Origin: Tardiphaga sp. 709
GTDB lineage: Bacteria > Pseudomonadota > Alphaproteobacteria > Rhizobiales > Xanthobacteraceae
NCBI RefSeq assembly: GCF_032401055.1
Contig: NZ_CP135529.1
Coordinates: forward strand, 4,772,501 to 4,836,500
Direction of reading: 5' to 3'
DNA length: 64,000 nt
In this document: positions 57,615 through 64,000 of the stretch, piece by piece
Numbering within the stretch: the stretch's first letter is position 1
Layout of the letters: the number at the start of each line of letters is the position of its first letter
The notes under the pieces: model-generated
Told to the model about the DNA's origin: nothing
Database searches by the model: none
Seen by the model: only the letters and a program-made list of their open reading frames with translations
Translations under genes and position numbers: made by a program

Positions 57615-58325
57615 GTGATCATCCGTCGTTTGATTGTGCCGCTGTCCATGGCCCTATTCGCCATGCAGGCTATCGAAGTTCACGCCCAGGGCGCGTTTCC
57701 CGCGCCGCTGCCGGGCAACAGCTCGGCTGCGCCTGCGAGTTCGTCGCCGTTCCCGCCGGTGAACGGCGCGCCTGCCAGCGCATCGCCATTTCCGCCGGTC
57801 AATGGTGCAGCGGCTGCGCCCAGCGCGTTTCCCTCCAATGGCGCCGCGCCAATCGGTGGCGGCGGCTTCGGCGCTCCTCCGCAGCAGCAGGCAGGTCCGC
57901 CCGGCGGCGAAGATTGCATGAAGGGCTTTCTGCCCCTGCGCCAGGACGCCGAAAAGAAGGGCGCTGCCATCAAGGCTGCGAGCGAACGCCGCGCGCCTCC
58001 GGACGAGGCCTGCAAGCTGATCACCTCTTTCTCGCAGACCGAAGTCAAGATGATCAAATACATCGAGGCGAATGCGCAGAAGTGCGGCATCCCGCCCAAT
58101 GTCGGCGAACAGATGAAGACCGGCCACAAGAACACCGAAGGCATGCGGCAGAAGGTCTGCAGCGTCGCGCAGCAACAACGGGGTGGTGGTGGTGGCGGCC
58201 CGGCGGCTGCGCCGCGTCTGAGCGATGTACTCGGCTCGTCGGCATCGCTGCCGGAAGCGAACAATGCGCGCAAGAGCGGCGGCACCACCTTCGATACGCT
58301 GAACGGCAACGTGCTCACCCGATGA
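57615..58325 (+). CDS. Exported Ala/Pro-rich protein of unknown function
   Basis: A 236-residue protein. GTG 57615 is supported by CCGGAGGAAT at 57601-57610. The signal peptide ends EVHAQGAF. The region 25-90 repeats SPFPPVNGAPA-type units. A compact helical domain with four Cys follows (GGEDCMKGFLPLRQDAEKKG, ACKLITSFSQTEVKMIKYIEANAQKCGIPP). The C terminus is disordered. I know similar proteins only as hypothetical ones in Bradyrhizobium relatives. It is followed by ubiA. Confidence 0.72.
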   Translation: MIIRRLIVPLSMALFAMQAIEVHAQGAFPAPLPGNSSAAPASSSPFPPVNGAPASASPFPPVNGAAAAPSAFPSNGAAPIGGGGFGAPPQQQAGPPGGEDCMKGFLPLRQDAEKKGAAIKAASERRAPPDEACKLITSFSQTEVKMIKYIEANAQKCGIPPNVGEQMKTGHKNTEGMRQKVCSVAQQQRGGGGGGPAAAPRLSDVLGSSASLPEANNARKSGGTTFDTLNGNVLTR

Positions 58326-58350
58326 TCGGGTGGCAGATCATTCTGTTCCG

Positions 58351-59283
58351 ATGAGCGACGCGGCCGCCCGCGTTGCGGATGCGACCGGCAACTGGGTCGA
58401 TCGCTCGGCGCCGTTGTGGTCGCGGCCCTATCTGCGGTTGTCGCGCTTCGACCGTCCGATCGGCTCATGGTTGCTGCTGATGCCATGCTGGTGGTCGGCG
58501 GCGCTCGCCTCCGGCATGGCGCATGATATTCATCAACTGCCCAAGATGATCGCGCTGTTCTTCATCGGCGCCTTCGTCATGCGCGGTGCCGGCTGCACCT
58601 GGAACGACATCACCGATCGCGACCTCGACGCGAAGGTGGAGCGCACGCGCTCGCGGCCGATTCCGGCTGGGCAGGTTACGGCGAAACAGGCTTTTGCATT
58701 TCTGGTGCTGCAGGCACTGATCGGCCTTGTGGTGTTGCTGCAGTTCAACACTTTCGCCATCGCTACCGGCATCGCCTCGCTTGGCATCGTTGCCGCCTAT
58801 CCTTTCATGAAGCGCGTTACCTACTGGCCGCAGAGCGTGCTGGGTCTTGCCTTCTCATGGGGCGCGCTGATGGGCTTCGCCGTGGTGTTCGGCCGCATCG
58901 ATGCGACGGCGCTGCTGCTCTATGCCGGTTCGATCTGCTGGGTGATCGCCTATGATACCCTCTATGCCCACCAGGACACCGAGGACGACGCGCTGATCGG
59001 CGTGAAGTCGACCGCGCTGTTGTTTGGGGAGCGCACTCAAGCCGCGCTGACGCTGTTCTACGGGCTTGCCGTGTTGCTGATCGGAGTGGCGCTGTTGTTG
59101 GCAGGCGCACGCTGGCCGGCATGGCTTGGCCTCGCGGCATTCGCGGTGCATCTGGCCTGGCAGGTCGCACGCACCGATATCAGCGACTCCGCGCTGTGCC
59201 TGCGGCTGTTCAAATCCAACCGCGACGCGGGGCTGCTGCTGTTTGCAGGATTGCTCGTGGATGCCATCATGCGGGCGGCGTAA
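58351..59283 (+). CDS. ubiA: 4-hydroxybenzoate polyprenyltransferase UbiA
   Basis: A 310-residue membrane prenyltransferase in ubiquinone biosynthesis. The first Asp-rich motif is AGCTWNDITDRDLDAKVERTRSRPIP and the second is AYDTLYAHQDTEDDALIGVKST, with about eight membrane helices between and after. RLSRFDRPIGSWLLLMPCWW is a typical start. ATG 58351 is preferred; GTG 58330 in frame lies 5 nt after the preceding stop and would add 7 residues. Confidence 0.94.
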   Translation: MSDAAARVADATGNWVDRSAPLWSRPYLRLSRFDRPIGSWLLLMPCWWSAALASGMAHDIHQLPKMIALFFIGAFVMRGAGCTWNDITDRDLDAKVERTRSRPIPAGQVTAKQAFAFLVLQALIGLVVLLQFNTFAIATGIASLGIVAAYPFMKRVTYWPQSVLGLAFSWGALMGFAVVFGRIDATALLLYAGSICWVIAYDTLYAHQDTEDDALIGVKSTALLFGERTQAALTLFYGLAVLLIGVALLLAGARWPAWLGLAAFAVHLAWQVARTDISDSALCLRLFKSNRDAGLLLFAGLLVDAIMRAA

Positions 59284-59316
59284 TCGCGCCGTCTGAAGCA
59301 CTGGTGGACCACAGAG

Positions 59317-60255
59317 ATGGACGTCGCACAGCTCAAGACACTCATCCACGTGGCCGAACTGGGAAGCCTGAGCAAGGCCGCCGATCGCCTGCGCATCGCG
59401 CAGCCAGCCCTGAGCCGGCAAATCAGACTGCTGGAAAAAGAACTTGGCGCCGTGCTGTTCGAACGGCACGGGCGCGGCATGGTCATCACCGAGATCGGCC
59501 GCGAAGTTCTCAACCACGCGACCCGCGTGATGACCGAGCTCGATGCCATCCGCAATGTCACATCCGAAGAGAGCGCCTCGTTCAAGGGCCTCGTTTCCAT
59601 CGGTACGACGCCGACCGTGGCCGAGATCGTCACCGTTCCCCTAGTGAAGAAGATCAAGGAGGTGCATCCGCAGCTCTCGATCCGCCTGTCGTCGGCTTTC
59701 ACCGGGCATCTGCTCGACTGGCTCCAGCGCGGCGAACTCGAGCTCGCGGTGTCCTACGATCCGCAGCCGCTGCGTTCACTGCGCATCGTGCCGGTCATGA
59801 TGGAGAACCTGCTATTCGTCAGCGCCGGCGGCAAGGGATTGCGCATGGATCGGCCCGTTCCATTCGCGGCGCTGGCTCACGAAGAGCTGGTTCTCCCCAG
59901 CCTGCGCCATGGCTTGCGCGGGATCATGGAGGAATGCGCGCGGCAGGCGGGCATCCAACTGCGTGGCAGTGTCGAAGCGGACTCCTTCGGTGCGATGATC
60001 GATCTCGTGCGCAACGGCGTCGGCTCAACGGCTTTGCCGCTTGCGCCGATCCATGCGCTGGTCGAGAGCGGCGTGCTCTGTGCGGCGCCGCTGATCGATC
60101 CCACGCCGGCGCGCAAGCTGGTGCTGGCCTATCCGGCAGACCGCTCGGTCAGCGCGGCGGCGCGCTTCGTCGGCGATACATTCACGGAGATCGCGGCCGA
60201 TCTCGTCGCCCGGAATATCTGGGTCGGCCACATGATCGATCCCAGGAAAACGTAG
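59317..60255 (+). CDS. LysR-family regulator of the right-hand cluster
   Basis: A 312-residue LysR protein. MDVAQLKTLIHVAELGSLSKAADRLRIAQPALSRQIRLLEKELG is the DNA-binding domain. The effector domain has VSIGTTPTVAEIVTVPLVKKIKEVHPQL and GVGSTALPLAPIHAL. It stands 33 nt after ubiA on the same strand and is followed by the ThDP-enzyme genes, so it probably activates them. LysR proteins of this subtype respond to organic acids or aromatics. Confidence 0.92.
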   Translation: MDVAQLKTLIHVAELGSLSKAADRLRIAQPALSRQIRLLEKELGAVLFERHGRGMVITEIGREVLNHATRVMTELDAIRNVTSEESASFKGLVSIGTTPTVAEIVTVPLVKKIKEVHPQLSIRLSSAFTGHLLDWLQRGELELAVSYDPQPLRSLRIVPVMMENLLFVSAGGKGLRMDRPVPFAALAHEELVLPSLRHGLRGIMEECARQAGIQLRGSVEADSFGAMIDLVRNGVGSTALPLAPIHALVESGVLCAAPLIDPTPARKLVLAYPADRSVSAAARFVGDTFTEIAADLVARNIWVGHMIDPRKT

Positions 60256-60402
60256 CTGCGTCGCACCATTCGCGCGCTGTCGAGTGCTGCAACGCCAGAG
60301 ATCAAATCTCGGCATATCTCATCAAGCAAATCTGTATGCGTTGCGCGGTCTGCTTTGGGCTAAGCGTGAGTCAGCGCTATGCTGCAAGCAACGGAGACTG
60401 GA

Positions 60403-60945
60403 ATGTCAGACGCAGGGCCCATGCCCGGTTCACAGGTGGATTGGCGGCACGATGTGTTCCGCATCCTGAAGGAGGCCGACGTCAAGCACATCGTCTATGT
60501 GCCCGATGCCGGCCATTCCACGGCGATCCGTCTCGCCGACGAAGACAATGCGATCAATTCCGTGGTGCTGACCACCGAGGAAGAAGGCATCGGCTATCTC
60601 GCAGGCGCCTGGCTCGGCGGCGAGCGCGGTGCGCTGCTGATGCAGTCCAGTGGTGTCGGCAATTGTATCAACACGCTGGCGCTGCAGGCCTGCACGCGCT
60701 TCCCGCTTCTGATGGTCGTGACCATGCGCGGCGACTGGGCCGAATTCAATGCGTGGCAGAACCCGATGGGGCAGGCGACGGAGAAGGCGCTCAACCTGAT
60801 GGGTGTGCTGACCTGGCGCGCCGATGAGCCGCAAGATGTCGCACCGCTGTTGCACGGTGCCGCGTCGATGGCATTCAATGGCGATGCAGCCTGTGCATTG
60901 CTCCTGGGGCAGCGTTTGATCGGAGAGAAGCAGTGGGTCAAGTAA
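60403..60945 (+). CDS. ThDP-dependent decarboxylase, alpha (ComD-like) subunit
   Basis: A 180-residue protein equivalent to the pyrimidine-binding domain of ThDP enzymes. HIVYVPDAGHSTAIRLADE and VVLTTEEEGIGYLAGAWLGG hold the conserved Glu that activates the cofactor. LLMQSSGVGNCINTLALQ and FPLLMVVTMRGDW match the sulfopyruvate/phosphonopyruvate decarboxylase family. Size matches split ComD subunits (about 170-180). ATG 60403 follows GGAG. It overlaps the next gene by 13 nt. Confidence 0.82.
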   Translation: MSDAGPMPGSQVDWRHDVFRILKEADVKHIVYVPDAGHSTAIRLADEDNAINSVVLTTEEEGIGYLAGAWLGGERGALLMQSSGVGNCINTLALQACTRFPLLMVVTMRGDWAEFNAWQNPMGQATEKALNLMGVLTWRADEPQDVAPLLHGAASMAFNGDAACALLLGQRLIGEKQWVK

Positions 60946-61529
60946 ACGCAAGCGGCGCGCTCGACCGCCGCGAGGTCGTGCAGAAGCTGCTGGCCGGCCG
61001 CAAGGATCTGCTTGTTGTGACCGGCTTGGGCTCACCGTCCTATGACGTTATGGCTGTTGGCGATCACGACAACAACTACTATCTCTGGGCGGCAATGGGC
61101 AGCGCCGCCGTGGTCGGGCTCGGGCTGGCGACGGCGAAGCCCGATCATTCGGTGCTGGTCGTCACCGGCGATGGCGAGATGCTGATGGGCATGGGCGGCC
61201 TCGCCACCATCGCCACGCGCAAACCTGCCAATCTGACGATTGCCATCCTCGACAACGGGCATTTCGGCGAAACCGGCATGCAGGTCAGCCACGCCGGGCT
61301 CGGCGTCAATCTCGATCGCGTGGCGCAGGCCTGCGGCTTCGGTTGGACGCGCGAGATTCGCGACATGGCCGGCGTGGAGGATCTGCACGGTCGCCTGTCG
61401 TCGCGCGATGGCGTCAAGCTCGCGACCATCAAAGTGAAAGCGGAAAACCCGCCGCGTGTGCTGCCGCCGCGTGATGGTGTCTATGTGAAGAACCGATTCC
61501 GCGCAGCGCTCGGACACGCGCCGCTCTGA
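60933..61529 (+). CDS. ThDP-dependent decarboxylase, beta (ComE-like) subunit
   Basis: A 198-residue ThDP-binding subunit. VVTGLGSPSYDVMAVGDHDNNYYLWAAMGSA precedes the cofactor motif GDGEMLMGMGGLATIAT...ILDNG (GDG-x-N), which binds diphosphate via Mg. It pairs with the alpha subunit, as in ComDE sulfopyruvate decarboxylase. The real 2-oxo acid is unknown. GTG 60933 lies within the end of the alpha gene, suggesting coupled translation in equal amounts. Confidence 0.85.
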   Translation: MGQVNASGALDRREVVQKLLAGRKDLLVVTGLGSPSYDVMAVGDHDNNYYLWAAMGSAAVVGLGLATAKPDHSVLVVTGDGEMLMGMGGLATIATRKPANLTIAILDNGHFGETGMQVSHAGLGVNLDRVAQACGFGWTREIRDMAGVEDLHGRLSSRDGVKLATIKVKAENPPRVLPPRDGVYVKNRFRAALGHAPL

Positions 61530-61536
61530 ACAAACG

Positions 61537-61571
61537 GAAGGGCGCCCATCGATGTAGATGCGGCGCCCTTC
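61537..61571 (+). terminator. Hairpin between decarboxylase and Bug genes
   Basis: GAAGGGCGCC (61537-61546) pairs perfectly with GGCGCCCTTC (61562-61571). No T-tract follows; probable transcript-stability element or weak terminator. Confidence 0.55.
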
Positions 61572-61644
61572 TGACTATCGTTGGGAGACCCAATGCTGGA
61601 AAACCAGTGTGGGAAACAAAAACATCATCAAGGGTAGGGAAACA

Positions 61645-62640
61645 ATGGCGAGCAAGATTACGCGCCGCACGTTCTGCCGCTCGGCAGCCGTAGCGGCGTC
61701 TAGCATGATGATTCCTAGTACCCATGCCTGGGCGCAGGCCGAATTGCCGAAAGGTCCGATCACGCTGGTCGTGCCTTTCGCCGCAGGCGGGGCAACCGAC
61801 ATCGTGAGCCGGCATGTCGCCAAGAAGGTCTCCGACCAACTCGGGCAAACGATCCTCATTGAGAATGTCGGCGGCGCTGGCGGCGTGGTCGGCGCCACGC
61901 GGGTCGCGCGCGCCAAGCCCGATGGGCTGACATTGTTGATGGGCACCATCTCCACCCATACGATCAACCCGCTGATGGCGAAGGTGCCGCCTTACGATCC
62001 GGTGAAGGATTTCACGGCGATCTCGATGCTGGTTACGGTGCCCAACGTGCTGATGGTGTCCAAGCAGGTGAAGGCGACCACCGTCGGCGAGCTTATCGCG
62101 CTGCTCAAGGCCGAGCCGACCAAATATAGTTACGGGTCGTCCGGCGTGGGAACGCCACCAAATCTGTCCGGAGAACTGTTCAAGGTGCAGGCGGGCGTGA
62201 AGATGGAGCACGTGCCCTATCGCGGCGGTGCGCCGGCCATGAACGACCTGATGGGCGGACAGATCCCGGTTCTGTTCGACGTGTTGAGCGGTGCGGCGCC
62301 GTTCATCAAGGCGGGCTCAATCCGCACGCTCGCCGTCACCACCAAGAAGCGCTCGCCGTCCTTCCCGGACATCCCGACGATCGCGGAGTCCGGCCTGCCT
62401 GATTACGAGACCTACACGTGGAACGCGGTGTTCGCCCCGCCCGGCATGGCGCCGGCGCTGGCCGAACGGTTGAGTTCGGAGTTCCGCAAGGCGGTTGCGG
62501 ATCCCGAAGTGGCAAAGAGTCTGCGCGAGCTGAGCGGAGATCCGGTGGGCTCGACCGGCGCGGAGCTCGAAGCACAGGTCAAGGCCGAGGGCGTGAAGTG
62601 GGGCCCGATCATTCAGGCCGCCGGTCTGAAGTCGGAATAG
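61645..62640 (+). CDS. Bug/TctC-family binding protein with Tat signal
   Basis: A 331-residue periplasmic binding protein. The signal sequence has ITRRTFCRSAAVAASSMMIP, a twin-arginine motif. The mature part contains ITLVVPFAAGGATDIVSRHVAKKVSDQLGQTILIENVGGAGG, YGSSGVGTPPNLSGELF and VPYRGGAPAMNDLMGGQIPVLFD, all standard for Bug proteins. ATG 61645 follows GGTAGGGA. It presumably binds the substrate of the adjacent decarboxylase and dehydrogenase. No tctAB genes are within view. Confidence 0.92.
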   Translation: MASKITRRTFCRSAAVAASSMMIPSTHAWAQAELPKGPITLVVPFAAGGATDIVSRHVAKKVSDQLGQTILIENVGGAGGVVGATRVARAKPDGLTLLMGTISTHTINPLMAKVPPYDPVKDFTAISMLVTVPNVLMVSKQVKATTVGELIALLKAEPTKYSYGSSGVGTPPNLSGELFKVQAGVKMEHVPYRGGAPAMNDLMGGQIPVLFDVLSGAAPFIKAGSIRTLAVTTKKRSPSFPDIPTIAESGLPDYETYTWNAVFAPPGMAPALAERLSSEFRKAVADPEVAKSLRELSGDPVGSTGAELEAQVKAEGVKWGPIIQAAGLKSE

Positions 62641-62660
62641 ACAGTCGAAAGGATCGCCTT

Positions 62661-64000
62661 TTGCCTCTTACGGATAGCGAACGCGCAGCGTTTCTGCAGG
62701 CGCTGGCGGCAATCATCGGCGACAAATATGTGCGAACCGGCGTGGATGCCGAACCGTATCAGCAGGACTGGCGTGCGCGCTATCGCGGCGAGGCCGTGGC
62801 TGTCGCGTTGCCTGCGAGTACCGACGAGGTATCGGCGGTGGTTCGCCTGTGCGGTGAAAGCGGCGTCGCCATCGTACCGCAGGCCGGCAATACTGGCTTG
62901 ACCGGTGGTGCCATCGTTCCGGATGGCGTGGCGGCGCTGATCGTCAATGTGTCGCGACTCAACCGCGTGCGCCACCTCGATCCGCTCAACAATGCGGTGA
63001 CGCTGGAAGCTGGCTGCATTCTGGCGGATGTACGTGCGCTGGCGGACCAGCATGATCGCCAGTTCCCTGTGCTGCTCGGCAGCGTCGGCAGTTGCGAGAT
63101 CGGCGGGCTGATCTCCACCAATGCCGGCGGCACCGGCGTGCTGCGTTACGGCAACATGCGCGAGCAGGTGCTCGGGCTGGAAGTGGTGCTGGCAGACGGG
63201 CGTGTCTGGAACGGTCTCAAGGCGCTGCGCAAGGATAATACCGGCTACGACCTGAAACAGCTCTTCATCGGCGCCGAGGGCACGCTCGGCATCGTCACTG
63301 CCGCTGTGCTGAAACTGTATCCGAAGCTCGTCGTTTCGGCGACGGCAATGGTGTCGATGGACGAGGTCGGCCAGGCGATTGCGCTCTTGCAGTATCTGCA
63401 GCGCACGACGGGCGGTCGTGTCGAGGCCTTTGAGCTGATGTCGCAGAGCCAATTGCAGATCGTGCTGCGTCATGGTTCGGGGAGTGGAAGTCCGATGGCG
63501 GACGAGGCGCCATGGTATGTGTTGCTTGAACTGGCCGACAGTGCCGCGGACTGGAATGCGGTGGAAAGCCTCGAGACCGCACTGGCCGCAGCGATGGAGG
63601 ACGGGCTCATCGGCGATGCGGTGATCGCCACCGATCAGGCCAAGGCCGACCGGATCTGGAACCTGCGTCACACGATTTCGGAATCCAACAAGCGCGAAGG
63701 CTTCACCGTGTCGAACGATACGTCGGTGCCGATCTCGGCGCTTCCGGAATTTATCGATCGCGTCACGCGTCGGCTGCAGCGCGAGTTGCCGAATGCACAG
63801 GTCGCGCATTGCGGGCATGTCGGTGACGGCAATGTGCATGTGATCGTCGTATTTCCCTATGACATCGGCGATGCACAGGTGCGCGAGGCTGCGGCGCATG
63901 AGGCCAACACCATCGTGCACCAGGAAAGCGTGGCTTGTGGCGGCAGTATCAGCGCCGAGCATGGCATCGGCCGCATGCATATCGATCGGCTGCCGCTTTA
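62661..64000 (+). CDS. GlcD-like FAD-dependent 2-hydroxy-acid dehydrogenase (5' part)
   Basis: About 446 codons, running off the right edge. The TTG start at 62661 has AAAGGA at 62648-62653. The FAD-binding domain shows IVPQAGNTGLTGGAIVPDG, LLGSVGSCEIGGLISTNAGGTG and LFIGAEGTLGIVTAAVLKLYP. The C-terminal domain has VAHCGHVGDGNVHVIVVFP and ISAEHGIGRMHIDRL with conserved metal histidines. This is the D-2-hydroxyglutarate/D-lactate dehydrogenase branch of the GlcD family. It probably oxidises a 2-hydroxy acid to the 2-oxo acid used by the ThDP enzyme. Nearly complete but the last residues are missing. Confidence 0.9.
   Translation, partial: MPLTDSERAAFLQALAAIIGDKYVRTGVDAEPYQQDWRARYRGEAVAVALPASTDEVSAVVRLCGESGVAIVPQAGNTGLTGGAIVPDGVAALIVNVSRLNRVRHLDPLNNAVTLEAGCILADVRALADQHDRQFPVLLGSVGSCEIGGLISTNAGGTGVLRYGNMREQVLGLEVVLADGRVWNGLKALRKDNTGYDLKQLFIGAEGTLGIVTAAVLKLYPKLVVSATAMVSMDEVGQAIALLQYLQRTTGGRVEAFELMSQSQLQIVLRHGSGSGSPMADEAPWYVLLELADSAADWNAVESLETALAAAMEDGLIGDAVIATDQAKADRIWNLRHTISESNKREGFTVSNDTSVPISALPEFIDRVTRRLQRELPNAQVAHCGHVGDGNVHVIVVFPYDIGDAQVREAAAHEANTIVHQESVACGGSISAEHGIGRMHIDRLPL

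Overview
The window looks like a chromosomal core-region segment from an alphaproteobacterium of the Bradyrhizobium / Rhodopseudomonas / Afipia / Tardiphaga group (Nitrobacteraceae, formerly Bradyrhizobiaceae). The reasons are GC-rich codon use, the Tol-Pal/ftsH neighbourhood, groESL under an RpoH-like promoter plus CIRCE, a HisG/HisZ pair, DUF2852 and DUF2076 proteins, and four families of short palindromic intergenic repeats of the kind common in these genomes. I see no rRNA, tRNA, CRISPR, transposase, integrase or prophage.

Layout. 1-2117: TonB-dependent siderophore receptor (3' end off the left edge). 2395-5869: GST, SnoaL-like protein, two DGPF/YCII proteins, a TetR regulator and a DUF2852 membrane protein, with several perfect palindromes. 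6258-16402: tolQ-tolR-tolA-tolB, then a PAS-GGDEF-EAL protein with an apparent frameshift in its EAL tail and a FeeM-like acyl-amino-acid synthase, then pal, cpoB and tilS. 16636-18552: ftsH. 18719-21852: GT87-type membrane protein, HD hydrolase, GlxA/AraC regulator and a 61-aa protein. 22060-26586: cobalamin riboswitch followed by class I ribonucleotide reductase nrdA-nrdB; the beta subunit has Phe where the radical tyrosine normally sits and Glu as first metal ligand (chlamydial, class Ic pattern). 26699-29072: azlCD, TetR, cytochrome c. 29266-33336: glcDEF glycolate oxidase. 33450-39868: histone-H1-like Lys/Ala protein, TorF-type porin, HPP protein, BacA-like ABC transporter with fused ATPase, L-lactate permease. 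40027-49052: small envelope proteins, groEL/groES, lipoprotein, MFS, cheZ, L,D-transpeptidase, DUF2076. 49189-52418: LysR with divergent tartrate-dehydrogenase-like gene and a Bug/TctC binding protein. 52415-57412: ChbG/YdjC deacetylase, GT2, hisG, hisZ, rsmE. 57615-59283: hypothetical exported protein, ubiA. 59317-64000: LysR, two-subunit ThDP decarboxylase of the ComDE type, Tat-exported Bug protein and a GlcD-like FAD dehydrogenase running off the right edge.

How the genes fit together. The Tol-Pal genes and cpoB span the envelope and coordinate outer-membrane constriction. The riboswitch-RNR unit reads as a vitamin-sparing switch: a B12-independent reductase is probably repressed when cobalamin is plentiful, which would imply a B12-dependent NrdJ elsewhere. 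GlcDEF and LctP suggest growth on 2-hydroxy acids. The right-hand cluster looks like a third 2-hydroxy-acid module (capture, FAD-dependent oxidation, ThDP-dependent decarboxylation) whose substrate I cannot fix; 3-sulfolactate is one hypothesis. The strongest candidates for something unusual are the riboswitch-controlled class Ic-like RNR, this right-hand module, and the c-di-GMP plus acyl-amino-acid-synthase insertion between tolB and pal.
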